NCBI GenBank assembly: GCA_015063855.1
Contig: SVTI01000019.1
Coordinates: 1-32,886 of the forward strand
Direction: 5' to 3'
Length of the DNA: 32,886 nt
From: Oscillospiraceae bacterium
Lineage (GTDB): Bacteria > Bacillota > Clostridia > Oscillospirales > CAG-272
Shown: in pieces, positions 1-8,236 of the stretch
Position numbering within the stretch: the stretch's first letter is position 1
Layout: every line of letters begins with the position of its first letter
Translations under genes and position numbers: made by a program
Notes under the pieces: model-generated
Seen by the model: only the letters and a program-made list of their open reading frames with translations
The model's database searches: none
What the model was told of the DNA's origin: nothing

Positions 1-2
1 GC

Positions 3-1226
3 AAGGTCTACACCTATGACAGCACCTGGAAGGATCTTCTCACAAGCTATGACGGTCAAAGCATTACCTACGATGCACAGGGTAATCCTACAACCTATCT
101 CGGTCATACCTTGACATGGGAGAAGGGACGTCAGTTAAAGTCATACAACGGCATTACATATACTTACAACTCAAACGGTATGCGAACAAGTAAGACCGTT
201 AACGGAGTTAAGCACGAGTATCTCTATGACGGTAATAAGCTTATTCGTGAAAACTGGGGCGATAACACCCTTATTCCCCTCTATGATAATGAGGATAGTG
301 TTTGCGGTATCAAGTATAACGGAGAATCCTACTTCTTTGTCAAGAATCTTCAGGGCGATGTAATATCTATCATCGATATTTACGGTGATACCAAGGTTAA
401 GTATACCTACGATGCCTGGGGTAAGTGCAGTATTCCCTTCGATTCATCCAATATCCTTATCGGTGACATAAACCCCTTCCGTTATCGTGGTTATTACTAC
501 GATGATGAAACAAACTTCTACTATCTCCAGAGTAGATATTATAATCCCGAGACCGGCAGATTTGTTAATGGGGATGAGTGCGAGGTAGTTACCAAGACTA
601 CCGAATATAAAAATCTTTCACTTTTTGCATATTGTGAAAACAATCCGGTGAACAACACGGATGAAAGTGGCGATTTAATAGTAGAGAAGATAGCGGAAAT
701 AATATTGAGTGCCTTGTGTGGAATTCTTATTGAATTATATATTGATATTGCTATATATCTTTACCATACTTTGATACTAAAAAAGAAGAAATACTTTGAT
801 ATTAATCCTGCCGATTATGCATCTGTTGCAATTGAATGGGCTTTTGACTCTTTAAAGTTTTTTTCCAGAAAGAAAAAAATCATTGCTGAGTTTGTAAAAA
901 ACACTCTTTCAAGTGTCATTAAAAGTGCTATGAATTGGGCAAGGGGTAAGACTTTCGACTTCGGAGCTATAATAAACGGAGCGGCTATAGCTTCAATAAA
1001 TACTGGTATCGATTTACTATCCTCGAAATCCGCACAGAAAAAAATAGTTAAATTGCGTAAGAAACTTTCAAAGAAAAGCAAGAAATTCATCAAAAATAGC
1101 ATCAAACGAAAAAGAAAAAAGAGAAAAATCAAATTCAACAAAAAAATACTCGGAAAGAGAATAAAGCTATCGTTAGAAATCTCTAACAAATTATTTGATA
1201 TTGCCGGAAAGGTATTGGCTAAATAA
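3..1226 (+). CDS. RHS repeat protein, C-terminal part (5' end outside window), with hydrophobic plus Lys/Arg-rich toxin tip
   Basis: Frame open from the window start (KVYTYD...). RHS core hallmarks YTYDAWGK, NPFRYRGYYYDDETNFYYLQSRYYNPETGRFVN, then a divergent tip with hydrophobic stretch IAEIILSALCGILIELYIDIAIYLYHTL and a very basic C-terminus. Confidence 0.9.
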   Translation, partial: KVYTYDSTWKDLLTSYDGQSITYDAQGNPTTYLGHTLTWEKGRQLKSYNGITYTYNSNGMRTSKTVNGVKHEYLYDGNKLIRENWGDNTLIPLYDNEDSVCGIKYNGESYFFVKNLQGDVISIIDIYGDTKVKYTYDAWGKCSIPFDSSNILIGDINPFRYRGYYYDDETNFYYLQSRYYNPETGRFVNGDECEVVTKTTEYKNLSLFAYCENNPVNNTDESGDLIVEKIAEIILSALCGILIELYIDIAIYLYHTLILKKKKYFDINPADYASVAIEWAFDSLKFFSRKKKIIAEFVKNTLSSVIKSAMNWARGKTFDFGAIINGAAIASINTGIDLLSSKSAQKKIVKLRKKLSKKSKKFIKNSIKRKRKKRKIKFNKKILGKRIKLSLEISNKLFDIAGKVLAK

Positions 1227-1259
1227 TAAATTCATATACAATTGGTCAAAGGATTTAAA

Positions 1260-1679
1260 ATGTACAGAAATTGTGAAACTGCTGTGATTGCCGGTTCTAT
1301 AATAACTACCGTTTATTGTGTTGTTCTCGGTATAATAGTATTAACCGCTATACTTTTATTCATTAAAGTGGATGATGATACTATTTCAGACCGTATCATT
1401 GAGTTTGGAATAGCACTTTTAGTAGTATTGCTCGTATGGGGCTACGGAATATCACGATTCTTTGTTTTTAAGCATTATATAAATGAAGAGATATATGAAG
1501 TCTATGAGGGTGAATTCAAAATCATCAATAACTCACATAAAGACACCATCGTTCTGGATGGAGACGAACGGCTTTGGGCTTATACAGAAGATGAAGACGG
1601 TACATACTACGGTAAAGTATGGTATATTGATTTTGGTCTCAGTGAGTATGTAACTGCGTATGAAATACAGAAACCATAA
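1260..1679 (+). CDS. Predicted cognate immunity protein (two hydrophobic segments plus small C-terminal domain)
   Basis: Starts about 30 bp after the RHS stop; AAAGGA upstream of ATG 1260; hydrophobic N-terminal half; EEIYEVYEGEFKII motif shared with the protein at 10756-11331. Confidence 0.7.
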   Translation: MYRNCETAVIAGSIITTVYCVVLGIIVLTAILLFIKVDDDTISDRIIEFGIALLVVLLVWGYGISRFFVFKHYINEEIYEVYEGEFKIINNSHKDTIVLDGDERLWAYTEDEDGTYYGKVWYIDFGLSEYVTAYEIQKP

Positions 1680-1877
1680 ATCAGGGGATCGCTTCCTTGA
1701 TTGACAAATAATTATTCCAACTTTGTTGTTAATTTGTATTATTCATCAAAGGAGGGCTGAGAAATCAGCCTTCCTTTTCTTATGCAGATGATTGACATTC
1801 TGAGCTTTAAAGAGTATAATTATTTATACTTTACAGATAACAAGAAAACATTCAATCAGGGAACTGTACCCTGATTT
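1678..1877 (+). repeat. REP-bounded terminator/promoter module, copy A
   Basis: aaatcaggggatcgcttccttgattgacaaat ... ggagggctgagaaatcagccttcc ... TTGACA(1792-1797) N17 TATAAT(1815-1820) ... caatcagggaactgtaccctgattt. Confidence 0.85.
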
Positions 1878-1997
1878 TCGAAATACTTCACTAATAAAAG
1901 AATTTCGAAAATCGCTTCCCAAATTAACAAGAATTACAAATCTATACGTAACCCTAAAAAGTTTTTTAAAGTTTTATATCGTGCTGTTACTGCATAA
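1875..1997 (+). pseudogene. Possible 3' stub of a displaced RHS toxin (no start codon)
   Basis: Frame opens after the TGA inside the REP and reads FSKYFTNKRISKIASQINKNYKSIRNPKKFFKVLYRAVTA*; basic, ends 28 bp before the next gene. Confidence 0.45.
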
Positions 1998-2025
1998 TTT
2001 GTAAAATATATAGGAGCTCATTTAT

Positions 2026-2700
2026 ATGATTAAAAATCTAAAGGATATACTGATAATTACAGGTATAGATCTGGCGATTACATTAATCTTCTTTCTTGTT
2101 CTTTTGATAAAAATGAAGACAAGAAATGCTACCTGTTACACCATTATCAGAGCAAAGCAATTATATATAAATATGATCATCTCCTCGTATATTTTTGCCT
2201 GTCTACCTATAATACCTGCATTTATCAGTTGGATGTGCCTGTTTTTTGTCTTAAAGCATTTATTAAAAAACGATAAATACAGACTATCCACAATATCGCA
2301 AAACCACCAACAATTTTTCTATGTTACAAGTTTTTCTCAATGTAAGCAAATCCTTAATTCGGATTTTATGAGAATAGATGGACCCGGAGAATATGGCTAT
2401 ACCTTTATGTTTCATGCACATAGCTTTCCGTTAATTTTATTGAGTTCGATGTTAGGAATCACAGAGTCTACTCATGTTTCGGAAAATGTAGTAGTATTCC
2501 TGATAGAATATTTGATTATAACAATTTCTGTAGCTATTCCTATGGCACCCCTTCTTTTCGAGCTGTTTTGGTCCACTCCGGGGGGTATCAGTTCAAATTC
2601 AACATTTTTGTCAACTATTTCTGTTATATTTATCGAACTTCTGTATTTAGGTATAGCTGTGTGTTTATGTGTGCTTATTATTACGAATAATCTTTCTTAA
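2026..2700 (+). CDS. Multi-pass membrane protein, putative orphan immunity protein
   Basis: 224 aa ORF with several hydrophobic segments; AGGAG upstream; flanked by module copies A and B. Confidence 0.7.
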   Translation: MIKNLKDILIITGIDLAITLIFFLVLLIKMKTRNATCYTIIRAKQLYINMIISSYIFACLPIIPAFISWMCLFFVLKHLLKNDKYRLSTISQNHQQFFYVTSFSQCKQILNSDFMRIDGPGEYGYTFMFHAHSFPLILLSSMLGITESTHVSENVVVFLIEYLIITISVAIPMAPLLFELFWSTPGGISSNSTFLSTISVIFIELLYLGIAVCLCVLIITNNLS

Positions 2701-2723
2701 TTATTATTCTTAGTATCACGCGT

Positions 2724-2854
2724 CGAAGGAGGGCTGAGAAATCAGCCTTCCTTTTCTTATGCTGATGATTGACATTCTTTCTCTTAAGGAGTATAATTAT
2801 TTATAGTTTACAGATAGCAAGAAAATATTCAATCAGGGAACTGTCCCCTGATTT
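2724..2854 (+). repeat. REP-bounded terminator/promoter module, copy B (left REP missing)
   Basis: Hairpin GGAGGGCTGA 2728-2737 / TCAGCCTTCC 2742-2751; TTGACA 2769-2774, N17, TATAAT 2792-2797; AATCAGGGAACTGTCCCCTGATTT at end. Confidence 0.9.
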
Positions 2855-2913
2855 ATGTCTTCTTTAGGTTATAGTATAAAAAAGCTTTTTAAGTTTGAAA
2901 GGCAGGCATGTAA

Positions 2914-3783
2914 GTGTTAAAACTTTTAACATTTTTTATAAAGACTCCTGAAACATCAAGATATGTTAATACATTAATACTATCTTTATTAACGGTTATT
3001 TTTTCATTTACTTTGTTATATATTTTGTGTAAATGCAAACGATTAAGTCTTTATATATTCAACACATTTTTTATCGTAACAGCTTGTGTTTTAATATCGT
3101 TGTGGATATTTAATATATTTTATCCATTTTATGCGATGATACTATGGACTGTCATATATATCATATTTAGTGTAAAAACTAAATACGCAAAAATTATTAT
3201 GTATATTATAAAAAAAGCCCGCCAATACGAAGATTATACTGATTATGAAATCGAAAAAAGATTTAAAGAAATACAAGTTAAAAGGATCATTAATCTAAAA
3301 GATTCCAATGAGAAAAAAACAGCATTAGCGGCGCTTGATTTATCCGATAAGATACATTTATATAATACCGAAAAAGAATTCAAGAAAACCGTCGTTGAGC
3401 TTTGGAAAAACAGTAAGGGGTATGTACAAACTGCATATAGCAATAATGTAATATCAATTAAAAAAACCAAACTCAAAATGTTACCAATATGTTTTTATAC
3501 GATTGGTTTATTGATTGCGGCAATACATATAATAATTTATGAAGATCCGTATTCAGGAACAGGTTCTTTTGGGGTAAACCTTTTTGAAAACTATATTGTA
3601 TATTTTGCATTTTTGTGTGTTTGTTATCCTATTTTGCGGTTGTTGTTTATCAAGATGGATTTTACATCTTGCACAGAAGATAAAGTTATGTATAATTGCT
3701 TATTTATCTTTTTTGCATTAATGTTTTTCTTAGCTGTTACCGGTATTACATATTATACAACTTTAAATCAGCAAATTACATAA
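2914..3783 (+). CDS. Membrane protein, putative orphan immunity protein
   Basis: 289 aa, N- and C-terminal TM segments around a soluble Lys/Glu-rich middle; flanked by module copies B and C; GTG start. Confidence 0.65.
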   Translation: MLKLLTFFIKTPETSRYVNTLILSLLTVIFSFTLLYILCKCKRLSLYIFNTFFIVTACVLISLWIFNIFYPFYAMILWTVIYIIFSVKTKYAKIIMYIIKKARQYEDYTDYEIEKRFKEIQVKRIINLKDSNEKKTALAALDLSDKIHLYNTEKEFKKTVVELWKNSKGYVQTAYSNNVISIKKTKLKMLPICFYTIGLLIAAIHIIIYEDPYSGTGSFGVNLFENYIVYFAFLCVCYPILRLLFIKMDFTSCTEDKVMYNCLFIFFALMFFLAVTGITYYTTLNQQIT

Positions 3784-3982
3784 ATCAGAGGTCAGTTCCC
3801 TGATTGACAAATCATTGTCTTGAATTGTTGTTAATTGTTTGAATTACTCATCGAAGGAAGGCTGAGAAATCAGCCTTCCTTTTCTTATGCTGATGATTGA
3901 CATTTTTTCTCTTAAAGAGTATAATTATTTATAGTTTACAGATAGCAAGAAAATATTCAATCAGGGAACTGTCCCCTGATTT
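3782..3982 (+). repeat. REP-bounded terminator/promoter module, copy C (full length)
   Basis: Left aaatcagaggtcagttccctgattgacaaat; perfect hairpin GGAAGGCTGA 3856-3865 / TCAGCCTTCC 3870-3879; TTGACA 3897-3902, N17, TATAAT 3920-3925; right REP 3959-3981. Confidence 0.92.
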
Positions 3983-4000
3983 AAAATAAGGAGATGCTTT

Positions 4001-4405
4001 GTGGATATTTTGATAATAATCCTTATATTTTTATGTTGTTATATAGTATCTTATAAAATTGCGAAGAAATCTGTTACGTTTTGGAAAAACGTTCTTTATA
4101 ATACGATTCTTTTACTTCTTTCCCTAATTTTCATACTATTAACAGGTATAAACGAGACCGCTTTATTATCATACATATTAGTGTGTATATTTACATTGTT
4201 GGGAATCGTAATGCGTATAATTGCTCCTCGGGCATTAAATTTTATTAGTGCTATATTGTCAAAAATCACCAAACAACCTTGCCAAAAAGAAAACTATGAC
4301 CAATTACTCCAAGATGATCATATATTCATGTGTGTGGTTCTATTTACATCTGTTAAAGTACTTTTATACGTTGCGTTATTTTTGTCATTATTCAATTTAA
4401 TTTAA
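4001..4405 (+). CDS. Small membrane protein, putative orphan immunity protein
   Basis: 134 aa, mostly hydrophobic; AAGGAG at 3988-3993 and GTG start directly after module copy C. Confidence 0.65.
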   Translation: MDILIIILIFLCCYIVSYKIAKKSVTFWKNVLYNTILLLLSLIFILLTGINETALLSYILVCIFTLLGIVMRIIAPRALNFISAILSKITKQPCQKENYDQLLQDDHIFMCVVLFTSVKVLLYVALFLSLFNLI

Positions 4406-4504
4406 ACAATAACACAGGGGACGGTTAGCGTGAAAACCGTTAAGTGAGCAAGAAAAAACGCAACCCAACAATGCCCAAGGGACTTGGGCTTAAAAAAACA
4501 AGTC

Positions 4505-4732
4505 TTAGGAATTAGAATTGTGAAGAGCTATCTCATTGTCATAGAACCGCTCTGTGGCAATAAGATGATATGCTAAAGCGAGCATCTTTCTGGATACAGC
4601 GATGATTGCTTTCTTCTTACCAAGCTTACCTTGGTGCGACCAAAACCACAATCCCAAAGGAGTATTCCTTGTACGAACCGCCGCCCAAGCACATTGACAA
4701 AGAATAGATTTGATGTAGGGATTACCCGGCAT
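4505..4732 (-). pseudogene. IS110-family transposase C-terminal remnant, copy 1
   Basis: SRKIMPGNPYIKSILCQCAWAAVRTRNT...GKLGKKKAIIAVSRKMLALAYHLI resembles the IS110/IS116/IS902 (Transposase_20) C-terminal region; N-terminal part absent, truncated at a REP-like sequence. Confidence 0.8.
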
Positions 4733-4765
4733 TATCTTTCTGGATAAATCAGGTGACGGTTCTCT

Positions 4766-4910
4766 AAATCAGGCGACGGTTCTCTGATTGACAAATGATT
4801 ATTCCAATTTTGTTGTTAGTTTGTATTATTCATCGAAGGAGGGCTGAGAAATCAGCCTTCCTTTTCGTATACAAACAATTGACATTCTTTTACTTAAGGA
4901 GTATAATTAT
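4766..4910 (+). repeat. REP/terminator/promoter module, copy D, running into RHS coding sequence
   Basis: aaatcaggcgacggttctctgattgacaaat; hairpin 4838-4861; TTGACA 4879-4884, N17, TATAAT 4902-4907; then continuous with the RHS frame (EYNYTYLDDKLVKS). Confidence 0.85.
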
Positions 4911-4994
4911 ACTTACCTTGATGATAAGCTTGTCAAGAGTGTTGAGTATGATATTACTGTCAACGAAAGCGAGCTTGTTACCTCAAGAGCTGCG

Positions 4995-6830
4995 GTGACT
5001 ACCATCCTCTACAGCTACGATAAGGATGATAATATGCTTAAGAAGCGTATCATCTTTGCAGATGGCGGTGAGGAAACCGTTTACTACGATAACAGCGATG
5101 AAAAGAATGAGGTAGTTAAGTTCTACGTTCCCGACAGCATTGATTCGGTGGGTGAGTTTCTTGTAACATCCCACAGTAAGACAGATTCCTTCGGAAGAAA
5201 GGCATTTGACGAACTTCAGCACTCTACAGGTACTCTTAACCGCAGATTTACATATCTTGAGGGTGAGGTAACCTATGAACACAGAGAGAATGACAGATTC
5301 AAGTCCCTGCCCACAACACAGCTTGTCAAGGAGATAGTTATTTCCTCCGCCCGTCTCACCGAAGCGGACCGCATCCTCTCCTACGAGTATGACGGTGAGG
5401 AACGTATCACTAAGGTTACGGACTCTGCAGAAGGCGTTACAGAGTACACCTATGATGCGCTCGGACAGCTCCTTACAGAGACATTTACCGATCTTTCCGG
5501 TGTATCAACAGTCATTAATACAATGACCTATGATAATTACGGTAATATTACTACCAAGAACGGCAAGGTCTACACCTATGACAGCACCTGGAAGGATCTT
5601 CTTACAAGCTATGACGGTCAGTCTATCGTCTACGATGCACAGGGTAACCCCACAACCTATCTCGGTCATACCTTGACATGGGAGAAGGGTCGTCAACTTA
5701 AGAGCTTTGATAATATCGCCTACACCTACAATTCAAGCGGTATGCGAACAAGCAAGACCGTTAACGGAGTTAAGCACGAGTATCTCTATGACGGCAGTAA
5801 GCTCATTCGTGAAAGCTGGGGCGACAATACTCTTATTCCCCTCTATGATAATGAGGATAGTGTTTGCGGTATCAAATATAACGGAGAATCCTACTTCTTT
5901 GTCAAGAACCTGCAGGGTGATGTAATATCGATCATCGATATTTACGGCGATACCAAGGTTGAGTATACCTACGATGCCTGGGGTAAGTGCAGTATTCCCT
6001 TTGATTCTTCCAATATCCTTATCGGTGACATAAACCCCTTCCGTTACCGCGGTTATTACTACGATGATGAAACAAATCTTTACTATCTCCAGAGCAGATA
6101 TTACAACCCCGAGGTTGGTAGATTTGTTAATAGGGATGAAATATGTTTAACACTTTTAAATAATACTAGTGTAGCCTCAAACTTATTTTGTTATTGTACT
6201 AATACTCCCATCACCATGATTGACTATAATGGGTATTATTCATCCACTTTGGTCATTTCAGCTTCCATTACTACTTTGCTTAGCGGTAAATTATCTAGTT
6301 TAATGACTGGCATATCAGCTTCTATGGCGAGTCTGAAAATAGCTATATCTACATCATGGATTATCGCATTGTGCGTAGCAGCAGCCGCTATTGCTATTAC
6401 AGGTATAATATATACAGTAAACAAACTAAAGTCGCTTTCTTCCTCTGCACAAAGTGTTGTATCGTCAACAAAAAGTAAAGTTAAATCCGGAGGATTAAAT
6501 CCAAACAAACTTAAAAATTATACTGTATATGTTATAGTATATAAAAATACTACCGATGTTGTGTATGTTGGAATGACAAAGAATTATACAGCACGTAAGA
6601 ACAAACATACAAGTAAAAAATTCCCGAAAACCAAATATACAATGATGCCGATTGCCACAGGATTATCTAAATCTCAAGCGCGTGCATTGGAGCAAACATT
6701 GATTACTGCATACACTTTAGACACATTAGAGAATATGATTAATTCAATCTCTCCGAAAAAGTGGAGCAAATTTAAAACAGAATTTAATCAAATGACCAGT
6801 TTGGTACAGAGTTGGGTAGACCCTGAATGA
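4995..6830 (+). CDS. Displaced RHS C-terminal module with predicted GIY-YIG nuclease toxin tip
   Basis: RHS core nearly identical to 8285-9460 and 3-560; homology starts upstream near 4872 without a normal start codon. Tip contains YTVYVIVYKNTTDVVYVGMTKNYTARKNKHTS...RALEQTLI, a GIY-YIG-like pattern. Confidence 0.85.
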   Translation: MTTILYSYDKDDNMLKKRIIFADGGEETVYYDNSDEKNEVVKFYVPDSIDSVGEFLVTSHSKTDSFGRKAFDELQHSTGTLNRRFTYLEGEVTYEHRENDRFKSLPTTQLVKEIVISSARLTEADRILSYEYDGEERITKVTDSAEGVTEYTYDALGQLLTETFTDLSGVSTVINTMTYDNYGNITTKNGKVYTYDSTWKDLLTSYDGQSIVYDAQGNPTTYLGHTLTWEKGRQLKSFDNIAYTYNSSGMRTSKTVNGVKHEYLYDGSKLIRESWGDNTLIPLYDNEDSVCGIKYNGESYFFVKNLQGDVISIIDIYGDTKVEYTYDAWGKCSIPFDSSNILIGDINPFRYRGYYYDDETNLYYLQSRYYNPEVGRFVNRDEICLTLLNNTSVASNLFCYCTNTPITMIDYNGYYSSTLVISASITTLLSGKLSSLMTGISASMASLKIAISTSWIIALCVAAAAIAITGIIYTVNKLKSLSSSAQSVVSSTKSKVKSGGLNPNKLKNYTVYVIVYKNTTDVVYVGMTKNYTARKNKHTSKKFPKTKYTMMPIATGLSKSQARALEQTLITAYTLDTLENMINSISPKKWSKFKTEFNQMTSLVQSWVDPE

Positions 6831-6831
6831 T

Positions 6832-7683
6832 GTGAAAGGAAAATGTTTTATGGGTACTTGGAATTCAACTTTATTTTCAAACGATACCGCTTGCGATGTT
6901 AAAGATACTTATATTGAATTATTAAAACAACAATTAAATAACGATGAAGCCTATAAAAAAGTATTGGATGAATATAAAGAATTGATCGGAACAGATGAAG
7001 AAGCTATTTTTTGGTATGCTCTTGCTGATACTCAATGGTCAGTGGGACGATTAACGGAAACCGTAAAATCACATGCTCTAAAATTCATTTCTGAAAGCGC
7101 TGGAAGTGAATTGTGGGAAGATGATCCAAAAAGTTTTTCAAAGTATTTAAAAATGCTTGATGCTTTAAAAGAAAAGCTTTCAACGCCCATGCCTTCAGAA
7201 AAGAAATTCAACAAACAAATTGATTTTATACGAAATCCTTGGAATTTAGGTGATATATATTCATATCAATTTCATACGGAATACTCAAAAGAATATGGTT
7301 TTTACGGAAAATATATCATTTTCCAAAAAATAGGTGACATTGAATATTATAAAGATACACTATATTCTATAATTCAAGTTTTCGATAAAATATTCGATAG
7401 TATCCCTACTTTAAATGAGCTTGAAAATATTCGAACGCTCCCTTCAATTCCTCCGGCTAAAGAGTATCTTTACCCACTTGAAAAATACACAAGAATTGTT
7501 ATGGAATATAACAAAAAAAACACCTATCCTCATAAACATCTTATGTATATCGGAAATGTTAAAATGCCAAATATAAATTACAATTATAAAGATTGCGACT
7601 GCCTTGATTGGGCAAAGGATTCCATGGAAGAATGGTTAATTGATAGTTATTTAGGTTGGAACAAACAAGATTCTGATTCATAA
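6832..7683 (+). CDS. Predicted immunity protein to the GIY-YIG tip; N-terminus DUF4259-like
   Basis: Directly downstream of the toxin tip; MGTWNSTLFSNDTACDVKDTYIELL...WYALADTQWSVGRL pattern; likely start ATG 6850. Confidence 0.65.
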   Translation: MKGKCFMGTWNSTLFSNDTACDVKDTYIELLKQQLNNDEAYKKVLDEYKELIGTDEEAIFWYALADTQWSVGRLTETVKSHALKFISESAGSELWEDDPKSFSKYLKMLDALKEKLSTPMPSEKKFNKQIDFIRNPWNLGDIYSYQFHTEYSKEYGFYGKYIIFQKIGDIEYYKDTLYSIIQVFDKIFDSIPTLNELENIRTLPSIPPAKEYLYPLEKYTRIVMEYNKKNTYPHKHLMYIGNVKMPNINYNYKDCDCLDWAKDSMEEWLIDSYLGWNKQDSDS

Positions 7684-7830
7684 CAAACATAAATCAGACT
7701 AACTATTAATAAATCAGGGGACTGTTCCCTAATAAATCAGGGGACGGTTAGCGTGAAAATCGAGCGGTAAACGATAAAAAAGCGCAAGCTAACAAAGCCC
7801 AAGAAAGTTGGGCTTGAAAAAAGCCAAGTC

Positions 7831-8058
7831 TTAGGAATTAGAATTATGCATAGCAATCTCATTGTCATAGAATTGGTCTGTGGCAATGAGATGATATGCT
7901 AAAGCAAGCATTTTTCTTGAGACGGCTATAATTGCTTTTTTCTTACCAAGTTTACCCTGATGTGACCAAAACCATTGACCGAAAGGTGTGTTTCTTGTAC
8001 GGACAGCCGCCCAAGCGCATTGACAAAGAATAGATTTAATGTATGGATTACCCGGCAT
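7831..8058 (-). pseudogene. IS110-family transposase C-terminal remnant, copy 2
   Basis: 75 aa ORF nearly identical to copy 1, truncated at the same point (tctttctggataaatcaggtgacgg). Confidence 0.8.
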
Positions 8059-8091
8059 TATCTTTCTGGATAAATCAGGTGACGGTTCTCT

Positions 8092-8236
8092 AAATCAGGT
8101 GACGGTTCTTTGATTGACAAATTATTATTCCAATTTTGTTGTTAATTTGTATCACTCATCGAAGGAAGGCTGAGAAATCAGCCTTCCTTTTCTTGTGCAA
8201 ACAATTGACATTCTTTCACTTAAGGAGTATAATTAT
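8092..8236 (+). repeat. REP/terminator/promoter module, copy E, running into RHS coding sequence
   Basis: aaatcaggtgacggttctttgattgacaaat; perfect hairpin GGAAGGCTGA 8164-8173 / TCAGCCTTCC 8178-8187; TTGACA 8205-8210, N17, TATAAT 8228-8233. Confidence 0.88.

Noticed and set aside
815-1189. 124 aa minus-strand ORF opposite toxin tip 1 and similar antisense ORFs in the RHS cores (4983-5282, 8309-8608, 9550-9798)
   Set aside because: Antisense to strongly supported coding sequence, with no independent signals.
1873-1913. Inverted repeat GATTTTCGAAAT...ATTTCGAAAATC
   Set aside because: Sits within the putative toxin stub and occurs once; 17-nt loop and no T-run. Kept as a curiosity only.
4795-4998. 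ORFs reading through the modules (4795-4998, 8136-8324, 11819-12064, 13437-13631)
   Set aside because: They span the hairpin and promoter in a frame different from the RHS frame; by-products of repeat conservation.
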